Assembly (NCBI GenBank): GCA_035765515.1
Contig: DASTXN010000171.1
Location: 1-64,000 of the forward strand
DNA length: 64,000 nt
Direction: 5' to 3'
Origin: DASRSS01 sp035765515
GTDB taxonomy: Bacteria; Actinomycetota; Actinomycetes; Mycobacteriales; Jatrophihabitantaceae
A program made the position numbers and the translations under genes. Position 1 is the first letter of the stretch. The number at the start of each line of letters is the position of its first letter. Below, piece after piece: positions 17,274 through 26,700 of this stretch. The notes below the pieces were generated by a model. That model was not told the origin of the DNA, did not search any database, and worked only from the letters and a program-made list of their open reading frames with translations.

Positions 17274-17960
17274 TCACGCCACGGTGAAGCCACCGTCCAC
17301 CGGCAGGATCGTGCCCGTCACCAATCCGGCGTGCACGAGATAGCTGACCGCGTCGGCGACGTCCGCCGCGGTGCCGACCCTGCCGACGGGCACGCCGGCC
17401 GCCGCGGACTCGAACTGGGCCCGACGCTGGTCCTCGGGAAGGAACGACCACCATGCGGTGTCGACGACGCCCGGGCTCACCGCGTTCACCCGGACCGGGG
17501 CGAGTTCTGCGGCCAGCGGTGACACCATGCGCTCGATCGCGCCGTTGACCGCAGCGAGGGTGACGGTCTGCGGCAGGGCCGAGCGCGCGCTGGCCGCGGA
17601 AATCATCGTGATCGACTCGACGACCTGCGCCTGCTGGATCGCGTAGAGGTACGCGAAGAGCTTTGCGCTGAAGGCAGTCTGGACGTCGTCCATGCCGATC
17701 TGGCGGATCGGACCGAGGCCGACGGGTCCCGGGCTGAACGCGAGCACGAGGTGCTCGAACGAGCCGTAGTTGGCGAAGAACGCGGCCACCGCTTCGCGAT
17801 CGGTGCTGTCGAGCCGTTCGGCGGCCGCGAACCGACCCTCGACGGCAGCCAGCTTCGCCGGGTCCCGGCCGGTGACAGTGACCTTGGCGCCGGCGTCCGT
17901 GAGCCTCTCGGCAGTCGCCAGTCCGATGCCGGACGTACCGCCCATTACCAGTGCACGCAT
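17274..17960 (-). CDS. SDR-family protein lacking the YxxxK pair
   Basis: The 228-residue protein starts MRALVMGGTSGIGLATAERL with the TGxxxGIG-type cofactor turn, then DSTDREAV at strand 4 and an SAASARSALP segment carrying the catalytic-type Ser. Where classical SDRs have YxxxK it reads TLAAVNGAIERM, so both Tyr and Lys are absent. From memory, a known SDR subgroup shares this and still has the C-terminal VNAVSPGVVDT and GTILPVDGG motifs. I chose the ATG at 17960 because GAAAGG lies nine bases upstream and it starts the fold. It is divergent from a TetR gene with an operator between. Confidence 0.85.
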   Translation of the reverse strand: MRALVMGGTSGIGLATAERLTDAGAKVTVTGRDPAKLAAVEGRFAAAERLDSTDREAVAAFFANYGSFEHLVLAFSPGPVGLGPIRQIGMDDVQTAFSAKLFAYLYAIQQAQVVESITMISAASARSALPQTVTLAAVNGAIERMVSPLAAELAPVRVNAVSPGVVDTAWWSFLPEDQRRAQFESAAAGVPVGRVGTAADVADAVSYLVHAGLVTGTILPVDGGFTVA

Positions 17961-17991
17961 GGTGTTGCCTTTCGTAGTTCCGAACCATGTC

Positions 17992-18011
17992 GTCTCGATA
18001 CTATACGAGAC
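17992..18011. promoter_or_regulatory. TetR operator palindrome between SDR and tetR
   Basis: GTCTCG-atactata-CGAGAC has perfect 6-bp arms around an AT-rich core. It lies between the two divergent starts. TATAGT on the minus strand lies inside it and would be the -10 for the SDR gene. TAATAT at 18022-18027 would be the -10 for a leaderless tetR message starting at 18035. Confidence 0.7.
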
Positions 18012-18034
18012 CGGGAGTCTTGTAATATCGCTGC

Positions 18035-18619
18035 ATGACCGAGGAGCGACGATCGCCCGGACGGCCACGCAGCCAGAGTTCGCGCGAAGCGATCCTCACG
18101 GCCGCGATCCAACTGGTTGCCGAGGTCGGGTACGCCGGCCTCACCATTGACGGACTCGCGAGCCGGGCCGGCGTCGGCAAGCAGACGATCTACCGCTGGT
18201 GGGCGTCCAAGGCGGATGTGCTGCTGGAGGCGGGCGCCGCGCTGGCCGACGTGCGCGTGCCCGTGCAGGACCGCGGCAGCTACGAGGCCGACCTGCGGGC
18301 GTTCCTCAAGGCGAGCTACCGGATCGTCAACCAGCCGCAGATGGCCGATCTGTTGCGCGCGGTCATGGCCGAGGCTCAGCTCAATCCCGACTTCGGTGAC
18401 CGCTTCCGATCGGGGTTCCTGCAGCGGCGGCGCGAGGCGCTGGCCGTCATCACCGCTCGTGCTCGCGACCGCGGTGACCTGCCGGAGCGGCCCGCTCCGG
18501 GAACTGTCGCCGACGTCGTCTTCGGCACCATCTGGTACCGCGTGCTGGCGACGCGCCAGGCTTTCGACAAGCGGCTCGTCGAGGACCTGATCACGGTGCT
18601 GGTCCCACCTGTCGCCTAG
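18035..18619 (+). CDS. TetR/AcrR-family transcriptional regulator
   Basis: The 194-residue protein has the TetR DNA-binding domain REAILTAAIQLVAEVGYAGL and the helix-turn-helix IDGLASRAGVGKQTIYRWW, followed by SKADVLLEAGA. The C-terminal half resembles the TetR_C domain common in actinobacterial RxxR-type regulators (RVLATRQAFDKRLVEDL). The ATG at 18035 has no Shine-Dalgarno and lies seven bases after TAATAT, consistent with leaderless expression. It likely represses itself and the divergent SDR gene via the palindrome at 17992. Its 3' end overlaps the convergent MFS gene by four bases. Confidence 0.9.
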   Translation: MTEERRSPGRPRSQSSREAILTAAIQLVAEVGYAGLTIDGLASRAGVGKQTIYRWWASKADVLLEAGAALADVRVPVQDRGSYEADLRAFLKASYRIVNQPQMADLLRAVMAEAQLNPDFGDRFRSGFLQRRREALAVITARARDRGDLPERPAPGTVADVVFGTIWYRVLATRQAFDKRLVEDLITVLVPPVA

Positions 18620-19857
18620 GCGTCCGGTCCGGTGCTGAGGACGGTGGACGCGGTGAGCGAGCGTTCGGTCCGCCACGCGCGGCTGACAGCCATGAGCACT
18701 GACGCGGCGAACGCCCACGCGGCTGCCCCGACGAGAGCCCACGACGCGCTCGCGTGTTGGGCGACCACGCCGTAGAGCGTGCTCAGCGCGAGCGTGGGAA
18801 GGGTGACGGCGAGGTTGAGCACCGCCTGGATCCGCACCTGGCTCCCGTCGGGGCTGGCGGACAGGATCCGCGGAACGGCGTGAGCGTTGAACACGACCAG
18901 TCCGAGCCCGACGGCGCCGGCGGCCACGCATGCGACCCACACCGTCGGCGCACCAGCAGCAAGCGCCAGTCCGGCGCACGCGAGCAGCGGCCCACCGATC
19001 AACGGGACCTGCGCGCGTTCCAACGCCCCACGCGCCGCGACCGTCAGCCCTACTGCCAAGGCAGCGGTCATGAAGGCTGCTTCCATCAGTCCCGCGCTGC
19101 TCGACGACCATCCGTTGCCGCGGCACAGCAGCGGGAACAACAGCATCGTTGCCGGAGCGGTCCCAGCTACGAGCGCGGCCAGGGCGAGCATCAACGGCAC
19201 GAGCGTTCGGTGACCTCCGGCCTCACGAAGGCCGTGCCAGGCCTGGCGAAGGCCGACCTGAGGGGTATCGGGTGCGCGCGCAGCTCTCGGCGGGACGACA
19301 AGCAGCACGACGACGACGATCACCAGGAAGCTGACAGAGTTGAGCGCGACCAGCCAGCTCAATCCGATCCAGGCAAGCAGCGCGCCGCCGATCGCCGGGC
19401 CGGCTATCCGTGCGAGCTGCAGTCCACTGCTGGTCGTCGCCATGATGCGCGCAAGCTGGTCGTCGCTGACGAACAGGCGGGGGAACACACCCGCCGCCGG
19501 GAGGTAGAAGGCCGAGGCCACGCCCAGCAGGCAGCCGACCACCACGAGCGACGCGGCCGACGGGCCGCGCACCCCGAACCAGATCGCCGCTAACGAGGTC
19601 ACGAACAACATCGATGTGTCGCAGACGAGCATGACCTGGCGGGGACCGAAGCGATCGCCCAACGACCCGCCGCCGAGCAGCAGAACTGCGCGGCAGAACA
19701 CGATTGAAGTGGCGACGAGTCCGGCTGTCGTGCCGCCGAGTCCGGTGGCCGTCCAAATGATCGCGAACGCCATCACGGTGGAGCCGAGTTCGGAGGACAC
19801 CGCGCCGCCGAGCCACGCCCAGTAGTCGCGGCCCGGCCGCATCAGGGCATCCGCCAT
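18616..19857 (-). CDS. Major facilitator superfamily transporter
   Basis: The 413-residue protein has about 12 hydrophobic segments in two halves of six, with the MFS loop 2-3 motif GGGSLGDRFGPRQVM (residues 57-71) and a second-half counterpart. The opening WAWLGGAVSSELGSTVMAFAIIW matches the enterobactin-exporter/MdtG-like branch of drug exporters. It probably exports a small molecule by proton antiport at the cytoplasmic membrane; the substrate is unknown. It is convergent with tetR, overlapping by four bases, so coregulation is not shown. Confidence 0.85.
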   Translation of the reverse strand: MADALMRPGRDYWAWLGGAVSSELGSTVMAFAIIWTATGLGGTTAGLVATSIVFCRAVLLLGGGSLGDRFGPRQVMLVCDTSMLFVTSLAAIWFGVRGPSAASLVVVGCLLGVASAFYLPAAGVFPRLFVSDDQLARIMATTSSGLQLARIAGPAIGGALLAWIGLSWLVALNSVSFLVIVVVVLLVVPPRAARAPDTPQVGLRQAWHGLREAGGHRTLVPLMLALAALVAGTAPATMLLFPLLCRGNGWSSSSAGLMEAAFMTAALAVGLTVAARGALERAQVPLIGGPLLACAGLALAAGAPTVWVACVAAGAVGLGLVVFNAHAVPRILSASPDGSQVRIQAVLNLAVTLPTLALSTLYGVVAQHASASWALVGAAAWAFAASVLMAVSRAWRTERSLTASTVLSTGPDA

Positions 19858-19945
19858 CCAGCGAGACTAGCCAGCTACAGCCCACCGGGCATGGAACCTA
19901 CTGGCGGGTGCTCTTAGTGGTACGGCGCGGGCACCCGCGCCGCGG

Positions 19946-20143
19946 TCATTGCACTGGCGTGCCGGTCCCGTCCGGCGTGGTCGCCGCGGGCGCTCGCGTG
20001 GTCGTGGCCCGTGCGAGCAGAGTCGCGGCGGGCACCTCGATCTGATGCGTCGAGCGCGCGTGCTGCTGGGCCGCGCTGACGAAGGTGGCTTCGTCGGTAC
20101 CGGTTGCCAGGAAGCCACACTCGCAGCGCAGTTCGATCGCCAT
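19946..20143 (-). CDS. Small DUF1059-like Cys protein
   Basis: The 65-residue protein starts MAIELRCECGFLATGTDE and continues FVSAAQQHARSTHQIEV, matching the small DUF1059 family, which has a CxC pair near the N-terminus and a conserved HaxxxH segment. Here these are Cys7, Cys9 and two His near residues 28 and 33, which may bind a metal. The C-terminal 20 residues are Thr/Ala/Pro-rich and not conserved in my memory of the family. The function is unknown. It is divergent from the AfsR-like gene, with the inverted repeat 20202-20238 in the gap. Confidence 0.7.
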   Translation of the reverse strand: MAIELRCECGFLATGTDEATFVSAAQQHARSTHQIEVPAATLLARATTTRAPAATTPDGTGTPVQ

Positions 20144-20201
20144 CGGCGCCTACCGCCTTGCCAGCCAGGGATAGCCGCCCACGGTAGGCGCGGAGCGCAG
20201 G

Positions 20202-20238
20202 TGGATCGCAGTCACCGAGCGTGTATTACGGCGATCCA
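20202..20238. promoter_or_regulatory. Spaced inverted repeat upstream of the AfsR-like gene
   Basis: TGGATCGC (20202-20209) and GCGATCCA (20231-20238) are perfect 8-bp inverted arms 21 bp apart in the gap between the DUF1059-like and AfsR-like genes. The spacing of about three helical turns centre to centre could suit a dimer of a bulky regulator, possibly the AfsR-like protein itself. No clean promoter hexamers are visible, so the role is tentative. Confidence 0.35.
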
Positions 20239-20312
20239 ACGTTAGTTTGACGAGGTGGGGTAAGTCGGGCATCATGCCCTCGCCCGTTCGAGTCGGGGCA
20301 GGGGGTGCATTG

Positions 20313-23300
20313 GTGCCGGACATTCGCATCCAGCTCACCGGGACCGTCGGAGTGTTCGGCTGTCCGGATGCCGACCCCGGGCCGCCGGTCGGAGGTCAAG
20401 CTCTTCTGGTGCTGGGCATCCTGGTGCTGGAGCGGCATGCCGCGATCGCCCGCGAGCAGCTCGCATCTCTGGTGTGGCCGGACGGGCTGCCGCGCACCTG
20501 GGAACCTTCGCTGCGCGCATTGGTCAGTAAGGTGCGCGCGTTGTTCGGCGCGGTCGGAATCACCGATCCGCGCATCGTTTCCGCGGCGTTCGGCTGCTAC
20601 CAGTTGCGGCTGCCGCCCGGCGTAGACGTGGACGTCGAGGCGGCCGCACGCACGCTCGCCGCCGCACGCGAGGCCGAGCAGACCGGCGATCACGACGCCG
20701 CCGCGCGGCTTGCCGGGCAGGCGAGTCAGGTGCTGCGCCGGCCGCTGTTGTCCGGTGTCACCAGCGGCTGGGTGGAGGTGCGCCGCGCCGAGCTGCGCGG
20801 TGACCTGCTACGTGCCCTGACGCTGCAGGCGGCGGCCACGATCGCCACGGGTCGGCCGCGGGAGGCCGTCCCGCCGGCAGCGGAGGCCGCGGCATTGGAG
20901 CCGTTCGACGAATCGGCGGCACGGTTGTTGATCACGGCGCACAGCCTGGCCGGTAATCGGGCGGAGGCGTTGCGTGTCTACGACGCGCTGCGGCACCGGC
21001 TCGCTGACGACCTCGGTGTCGATCCGGACGCCGAGACGCAGGCCTGCTACCTGGCGCTGCTTCGCGAGACCGCGCCGGCTGCGCCACGCGCCGCCGCAGC
21101 ACCGCCCCGGGCGCCGTTGCCGCCGGCGCTCGACCCGCGAGGCTCCCTCTTCGTCGGGCGCGTCACCGAGCTGGACTGGGTCCGGCGGCACTGGCGGGAC
21201 GTGCTCGACGAGACCCCGGTCCTTGCGTTGGTGTCCGGCGAGGCGGGCATCGGAAAGACCCGGTTCGCCGCTGAGTGCGCGCAGGTCGTCTCCGACTCCG
21301 GTGCGCGCGTCCTCTACGGGGGCTGCGAGCAGGACCTGACGTACCCCTTCGAGCCGTTCGCCCGCGCGCTCGCGGCATACGCCGACTCGCTTCCGGCGGA
21401 TGACCTGACAGATGCGCTCGGCTCCCTCGCCGGCGAGCTGACGCGGCTGCTGCCGGGCCTGGCTGACCGGGTGCCCGGTCTCGCGCCTGCGGCGGCGACC
21501 GACCTGGCCACCAGCCGGTCCTGGCTCGTCGACGCGGTGTGCCAGGCGATCTCGGCGGCGGCGCGGCGAAGCCCGTTACTGCTTGTCATCGACGACCTGC
21601 AGTGGAGTGGTCCGGCGACCCGGCAGGCCTTGCGCCGGTTGGTGGAGACCGTCCACACCGGACGGATCATGGTGATCGGGACGTGGCGTGGCGATGACTA
21701 CCACGCCGCGCTCGGCGACGTCATCGGCCGGGCGCGAGCGGCGTGGACGGTGGCGGAACTGCCGCTGTCCGGCCTGGGTCGCGACGAGGTCGCCGAACTC
21801 GCGACCGGCCTCCAACTGCCAGCCGCCGTTGCGGACGAGACGTACCGGCGCAGCGACGGCAACCCGCTGTTCGTCGGCCAACTGCTCCGTCACGTCGCCG
21901 CCGGCCACTCGGTGGACGACCTGCCGGGTACCGCGCGGGACAGCGTGTTCGCCACCGTTGCGGCCTTGCCGCCCGAAGTGCACACGGTGCTGTCCGCAGC
22001 AGCGGTCGTCGGCGACGAGGTGGACGTCGGGCTGCTGGTGGCGACGACCGGCTTGCCCGCGGACACCGTGGTCGACGCAATCGACGCCGCGCTCGGCAGC
22101 ACCCTGCTCCGCGCCGACGTCGATGTGCCTGATCGCGTTCGCTTCACACACCACCTGGTGCGCTCGGCGCTGTACGACGAGCTGTCGGCCCCGCGCCGGT
22201 TGCTGCTGCATCAGCGGGTAGCGCACGCGCTGGAACGCCGGCCGGACGCGCAGTCACGCGTCATCGAACTCGCGGAGCACTTCTTCGCCGCCGCCCCGCT
22301 GCTCAGCGAGAGCGACGCCGCGATCCGGTACGGACGGCTGGCCGGCGAGCGGGCCGCGGCGGCGCTGGACTTCGAGCACGCCGCGCAGTACTACCGGCGC
22401 GCGCTCGACCTGCTCGGCGATGCCCCCGATCTCGCCGCGCGCTGTGACCTGCGCCGTGCCTGCGGCGAGGCGCTCACTCGGCTGAGTCATCCGGCACAGC
22501 GGCAGTACCTGCTGGACGCGGCGGCGGACGCACGCGCGCTCGGCGACGCCGACCGGTTGGCACGAGTCGCGCTCGCCTTCGATATCCGCACCTATCTGGC
22601 CACGCGTGACGAGGAACTCGTCGCGCTGCTCGAGGAAGCGCTCGACGCGCTCCCACGCCAGGCCACCGCGACCCGTGGCCGGTTGCAGGGCATGCTCGCC
22701 GTCGCGCTCATGTGGACTCCGGCGGAAGCCACCCGGCGCGTTCAACTCGTCGCCGAGGCAACCGAGACGTTGCGCGAGACGGCAGACCGCGCGGCCCTGG
22801 CGGCGCATCTCATGAACACCTACTTCACCCTGAGCAGCCCCGGCAGCGCGCGGTACGGACTCGATGTCGGCGACGAGCTGATCATGCTCGGCGACGAGCT
22901 GAACCTGGCGGCCGCGCGGTGGCAAGGCCACATGGTGCGCTGCGACGCGCTTGCCCTCTCCGGCGACCTGGCGGCCTCCGAAGGCGAACTCGCGCTCGCT
23001 GAGACCAGCGTCGGGCTTACCCGCGAGCCGCGCAACGAGTTCGAGACCCGCTGCCGGCGGGTGTGTTTCACGATCCTGACAGGCGACGTCCGGGAGGCCG
23101 AGGCCCAGGCCCTCGCGCTCCACGAGTTCTCCCGGAGTGTCGACATCGGCGAATTGGTGATCGCCGCCACGCAAGCCGGCCAACTGCTGGCGATCCGCGA
23201 CATGCAGGGCCGTGCCGGCGAGCTCGTCGGCATGCTGGACATGATCGTCGAGCAGACGCCCGAGCTGCCACAGGTACTCGGCACGGCTGCGTTCACCCGC

Positions 23301-23699
23301 GCGAGCGCGGGCCAGCGTGAGCGTGCCGCGGCGGCGCTGGACGGATACCTGCACGACCTCCGCGAACCGGTGCCGGGCGACGCGATGTGGCTGGCACATA
23401 TCGGATACGCCTCCCGGGCGGCCGCGCTGCTCGGCCACGCCGCCGGAGCGGAGCGCGTCTACGAGTTCCTGCGCCCGTATTCAGGCAACTGGGTGTGGAT
23501 CCTCTCCTCCTGCGGTGGGCCGGTCGACCTGCATCTCGGCCTGTGCGCGGCGACTGCGGGCCGCCGCGACGTCGCGCTCGGGCATCTCGAGCGCAGCATC
23601 GCGCAATGCCGCCGGAACCGGGCTCCTTACTGGCTCGCGATGGGTTCTGCGCAGGCCGACCGACTGCGCCCGGGCGAGCCCGCGCGCACGGCGCTGTAA
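20313..23699 (+). CDS. AfsR/SARP-like regulator with ATPase and TPR region
   Basis: The 1128-residue protein begins with an OmpR-like winged-helix segment (residues 4-98, LASLVWPDGLPRTWEPSLR), then a bacterial transcriptional activation domain (about 100-252; DLLRALTLQAAATIATGR, ADDLGVDPDAETQ). A STAND-type ATPase follows, with Walker A GEAGIGKT (309-316) and Walker B LLLVIDDLQW, then a TPR-like helical C-terminal half. There is no C-terminal LuxR helix-turn-helix, so DNA binding must rest on the N-terminus. GTG at 20313 has GGGGG seven bases upstream; an ATG at 20274 is an alternative. It lies 84 bp upstream of the exported-protein triad and may regulate it. Confidence 0.85.
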   Translation: MPDIRIQLTGTVGVFGCPDADPGPPVGGQALLVLGILVLERHAAIAREQLASLVWPDGLPRTWEPSLRALVSKVRALFGAVGITDPRIVSAAFGCYQLRLPPGVDVDVEAAARTLAAAREAEQTGDHDAAARLAGQASQVLRRPLLSGVTSGWVEVRRAELRGDLLRALTLQAAATIATGRPREAVPPAAEAAALEPFDESAARLLITAHSLAGNRAEALRVYDALRHRLADDLGVDPDAETQACYLALLRETAPAAPRAAAAPPRAPLPPALDPRGSLFVGRVTELDWVRRHWRDVLDETPVLALVSGEAGIGKTRFAAECAQVVSDSGARVLYGGCEQDLTYPFEPFARALAAYADSLPADDLTDALGSLAGELTRLLPGLADRVPGLAPAAATDLATSRSWLVDAVCQAISAAARRSPLLLVIDDLQWSGPATRQALRRLVETVHTGRIMVIGTWRGDDYHAALGDVIGRARAAWTVAELPLSGLGRDEVAELATGLQLPAAVADETYRRSDGNPLFVGQLLRHVAAGHSVDDLPGTARDSVFATVAALPPEVHTVLSAAAVVGDEVDVGLLVATTGLPADTVVDAIDAALGSTLLRADVDVPDRVRFTHHLVRSALYDELSAPRRLLLHQRVAHALERRPDAQSRVIELAEHFFAAAPLLSESDAAIRYGRLAGERAAAALDFEHAAQYYRRALDLLGDAPDLAARCDLRRACGEALTRLSHPAQRQYLLDAAADARALGDADRLARVALAFDIRTYLATRDEELVALLEEALDALPRQATATRGRLQGMLAVALMWTPAEATRRVQLVAEATETLRETADRAALAAHLMNTYFTLSSPGSARYGLDVGDELIMLGDELNLAAARWQGHMVRCDALALSGDLAASEGELALAETSVGLTREPRNEFETRCRRVCFTILTGDVREAEAQALALHEFSRSVDIGELVIAATQAGQLLAIRDMQGRAGELVGMLDMIVEQTPELPQVLGTAAFTRASAGQRERAAAALDGYLHDLREPVPGDAMWLAHIGYASRAAALLGHAAGAERVYEFLRPYSGNWVWILSSCGGPVDLHLGLCAATAGRRDVALGHLERSIAQCRRNRAPYWLAMGSAQADRLRPGEPARTAL

Positions 23700-23783
23700 C
23701 GCCACGGCTGCGATTCGCCTGCGCTCGGCCTGCATCCGGCTCCTACGCTGCCCCCGCGTCGATCAAGGACGAGGGAGATCGCC

Positions 23784-26700
23784 ATGGCCTACCGGTTGCG
23801 CAAGACCGAAGCACTGCTGGCGGCAGGCGCGTTGGCGGTGCTCGGCATGGCCGCGGTGACCGCCGGGGCCGCGGCCGACACGAACGTCAACGACGTCACG
23901 TTCTACTTCCCGGGCACGCTGGACTACGTCACGAACGTGGCCGGCGGGTTCAACCCGTGCGGCGACGTGGGCTATCAGCAACTGCCGGTGCTGAAACGCA
24001 TCGACACCGCGAAGGACGACCCAGAGGGAGGCGGTGTCGACCTCTACGGCGGGCCCGGGGACCAGACCAACGAGGGCAACTACCCGGATGCGCAACTGGT
24101 GAAGTTCACGCCGACCAACGACCTGGGCCCCGGCGCCACCGTGACGATCACGATGCCGCACCCGGTCGAGCAGTACGCACCGTCCGGGGAGGTCCTGCCG
24201 GACGCGACCGTGCCGAAGTCGACGCTCGCTCCGAACCAGGTGGAGACCGGCACAACGATGTCCGACCCGGTGTTCGTCCCGGCCGGTGCGGACCCGTCCG
24301 ACACCGATGCGCACTGGGACGTCACGGTCACGCCGCCGTCCGGCACCTCGGCGCAGGTCGACCTCGACCTCCTCGACGCGTACGACCCGGTAGCCGGTAC
24401 CAGCGCGAACGACCAGACCGACTCGAACACGGTGAGCGGTGCGCACCCGAGCGTCACCTTCCACATCAGCGACAGCGCCGACGCGAATGAGGACGTGTTG
24501 ATCGAGGCGAAGGTCGGCGGCGTGCCGGTAGACCAGACCAAGGACATCAAATTTGGCTCGCCCGTCGTTCCGGAGGACGCCTGCCAGGGTTACAACGGTG
24601 ACAACGAGAGTCCGACGGGCAGCGCGGACAACGGGTTCAGCTACGCGTTCATCTACAACGGCTATGCGTTCCCGCTGCCCGATGCGGACGTCAGCCTCAG
24701 TTCGGCATCCAACCAGGCGACCGCCAGCCTCCGCGTGCCAGAGGGCGTGACGTTCGATCACGGTACCGACCTGTACGTGGTCGCGTTGGGTGCCGTTTCG
24801 CCGCCCGGTGGTACCTACCCGGCCGGCGCCTTCTCGGTGTCGACGAGCGCGGATCCCATCCCGGAGTCTCCTAGTAAGGACATCACGTACGCAGCGAACC
24901 TGAACGTCGACGGGAACACCGGCGCGGACGTCGGCGCCTCGTCCCTCGCCGTGTCGCCGACGCGGGCGCAGGTCAGCGACAACGGCGGCCCGACGGCAAC
25001 CGCCACGGTCAACGACAAGTACCACAACCCGATCAAAGACAAGACCGTCGAGATGTTCCAGGGCACCGCGACCCACGCCCAGTTCACGCCGCTCGTCCCA
25101 CCGAGCGACGGTGCGCTCCCGCAGAGCGGCGCCGACGGGACCGTCGCCTACACGGTCACCGACACCTGCGCGGAGACCGTGGACGCGCGGGCATTCGACG
25201 TCGACGACAGCGACCTGAAGTCGAGCGACAACCTGCAGGGCAACGTGCAACTCGGGTCCGACCAGTTGGTCACGTTCACCGCCGCCCCACCCGTGCAGCC
25301 GAGCCTGTCCGTCGCCAACCCCGAGTGCGGCGGGAACCAGGTTTCCTCGATCCAGGTCGACAGCGCGACGGCGCCGGCCGACGGGCAGGGCGTGGACACC
25401 GTGACAATCACCCTCGTCGACCGGTTCGGCAACCCGGACGCTCGTCACGCGGTCGTCCTCAGCCCGTCCAGCACCAGCACGACAGGCACGCACGCGTCTG
25501 CCAGCCCGGCAGCCGGCTACGCGGGCACACTGTGCGGGACGGTCGCCGACGAGGGCTGCTCGGACAGCAACGGGGTCGTGAAGTTCGAAATCACCGACAC
25601 CACCGCGGAGACCGTGAACCTCGGCGTCACCGACACCACCGCGGCGGTCACCTGGCCGGCCGGCGGCAGCGCCGATCCGCGCGACTACGCGCAGGTGACC
25701 TTCGAGCCGGTCGACGCGAACGCGTCCACCGTCGTCGCCAACCCGACGACCGCCCCGGCCGACGGCGCGCACGCCTCGATCGTCACCGTGACATTGAAGG
25801 ATGCCACCGGGCAGCCGTTCGCCGGCCGGCTCGTGGCCGTCGCGCCCGACCCGGCCACCGCCCCGTCCGGCGACACGTCTGTAGTGACCGCCGTTGCCCC
25901 AGCCGCGAACTCCACCACCGAGGCGAGGACGGGCGCGGACGGCACCGCGCAGTTCTACGTGGCCGACGACACGGCCAACGAGGACGTGGACTACCAGGCC
26001 ACCGTGCTACTCGACGACCTCGTGGTCACGCAACGCGCGACGATCCACTGGGTCACCGGCGGTGCATCGCTCTCGGCCAGCACAGGAAACGTTGTCGCCG
26101 ACGGTTCGGACGGGTCGGTGCTCACCTTCCGGCTCCGCGCTCCTGGCGGCGCACCACTGGTCGACGAGCCGGTGACGCTGACGAGCAAGCCGGCCGGCGG
26201 CACAACCTCGACGGTCGGCACCTCGACAACCGACGGAAACGGTGAGGCGCTGTTCGTGGTCACCGGTACGACTCCGGGGACGGTCTCCTACACGGCGACG
26301 TCGACGTTCGCGACGACGGACCAGTGCCCGAGCGTCCCCTTCGACGGCGCGACCTGTACGGTGACCGCCGGGCCGGTGAACATCACGTTCGTCCCGAAGC
26401 CGGCCTCGTTCACGCTCACCGCCAGCCCAGCGCAGGTGCCCGCCGACGGCACGTCCATCTCGCAGCTGAGCGTGCAGGCACTCGACGCGGATGGGCACCC
26501 GATCAACGGGTTGCCGGTCCGGCTGGTCGCCACCGGCATCACCGCAGCGACCACCGGCGGGCCCACCACTAACCCGGCGGACGGGCTGGCACCGGTCACC
26601 ACCGGGCTGGACGGCACCGCCACGTTCGCCGTCAAGAGCGCCGACGCGGAGAAGGTCACCTTCGACGCGCAGTACCTGTCCACGAGTTACACGATCAGCG

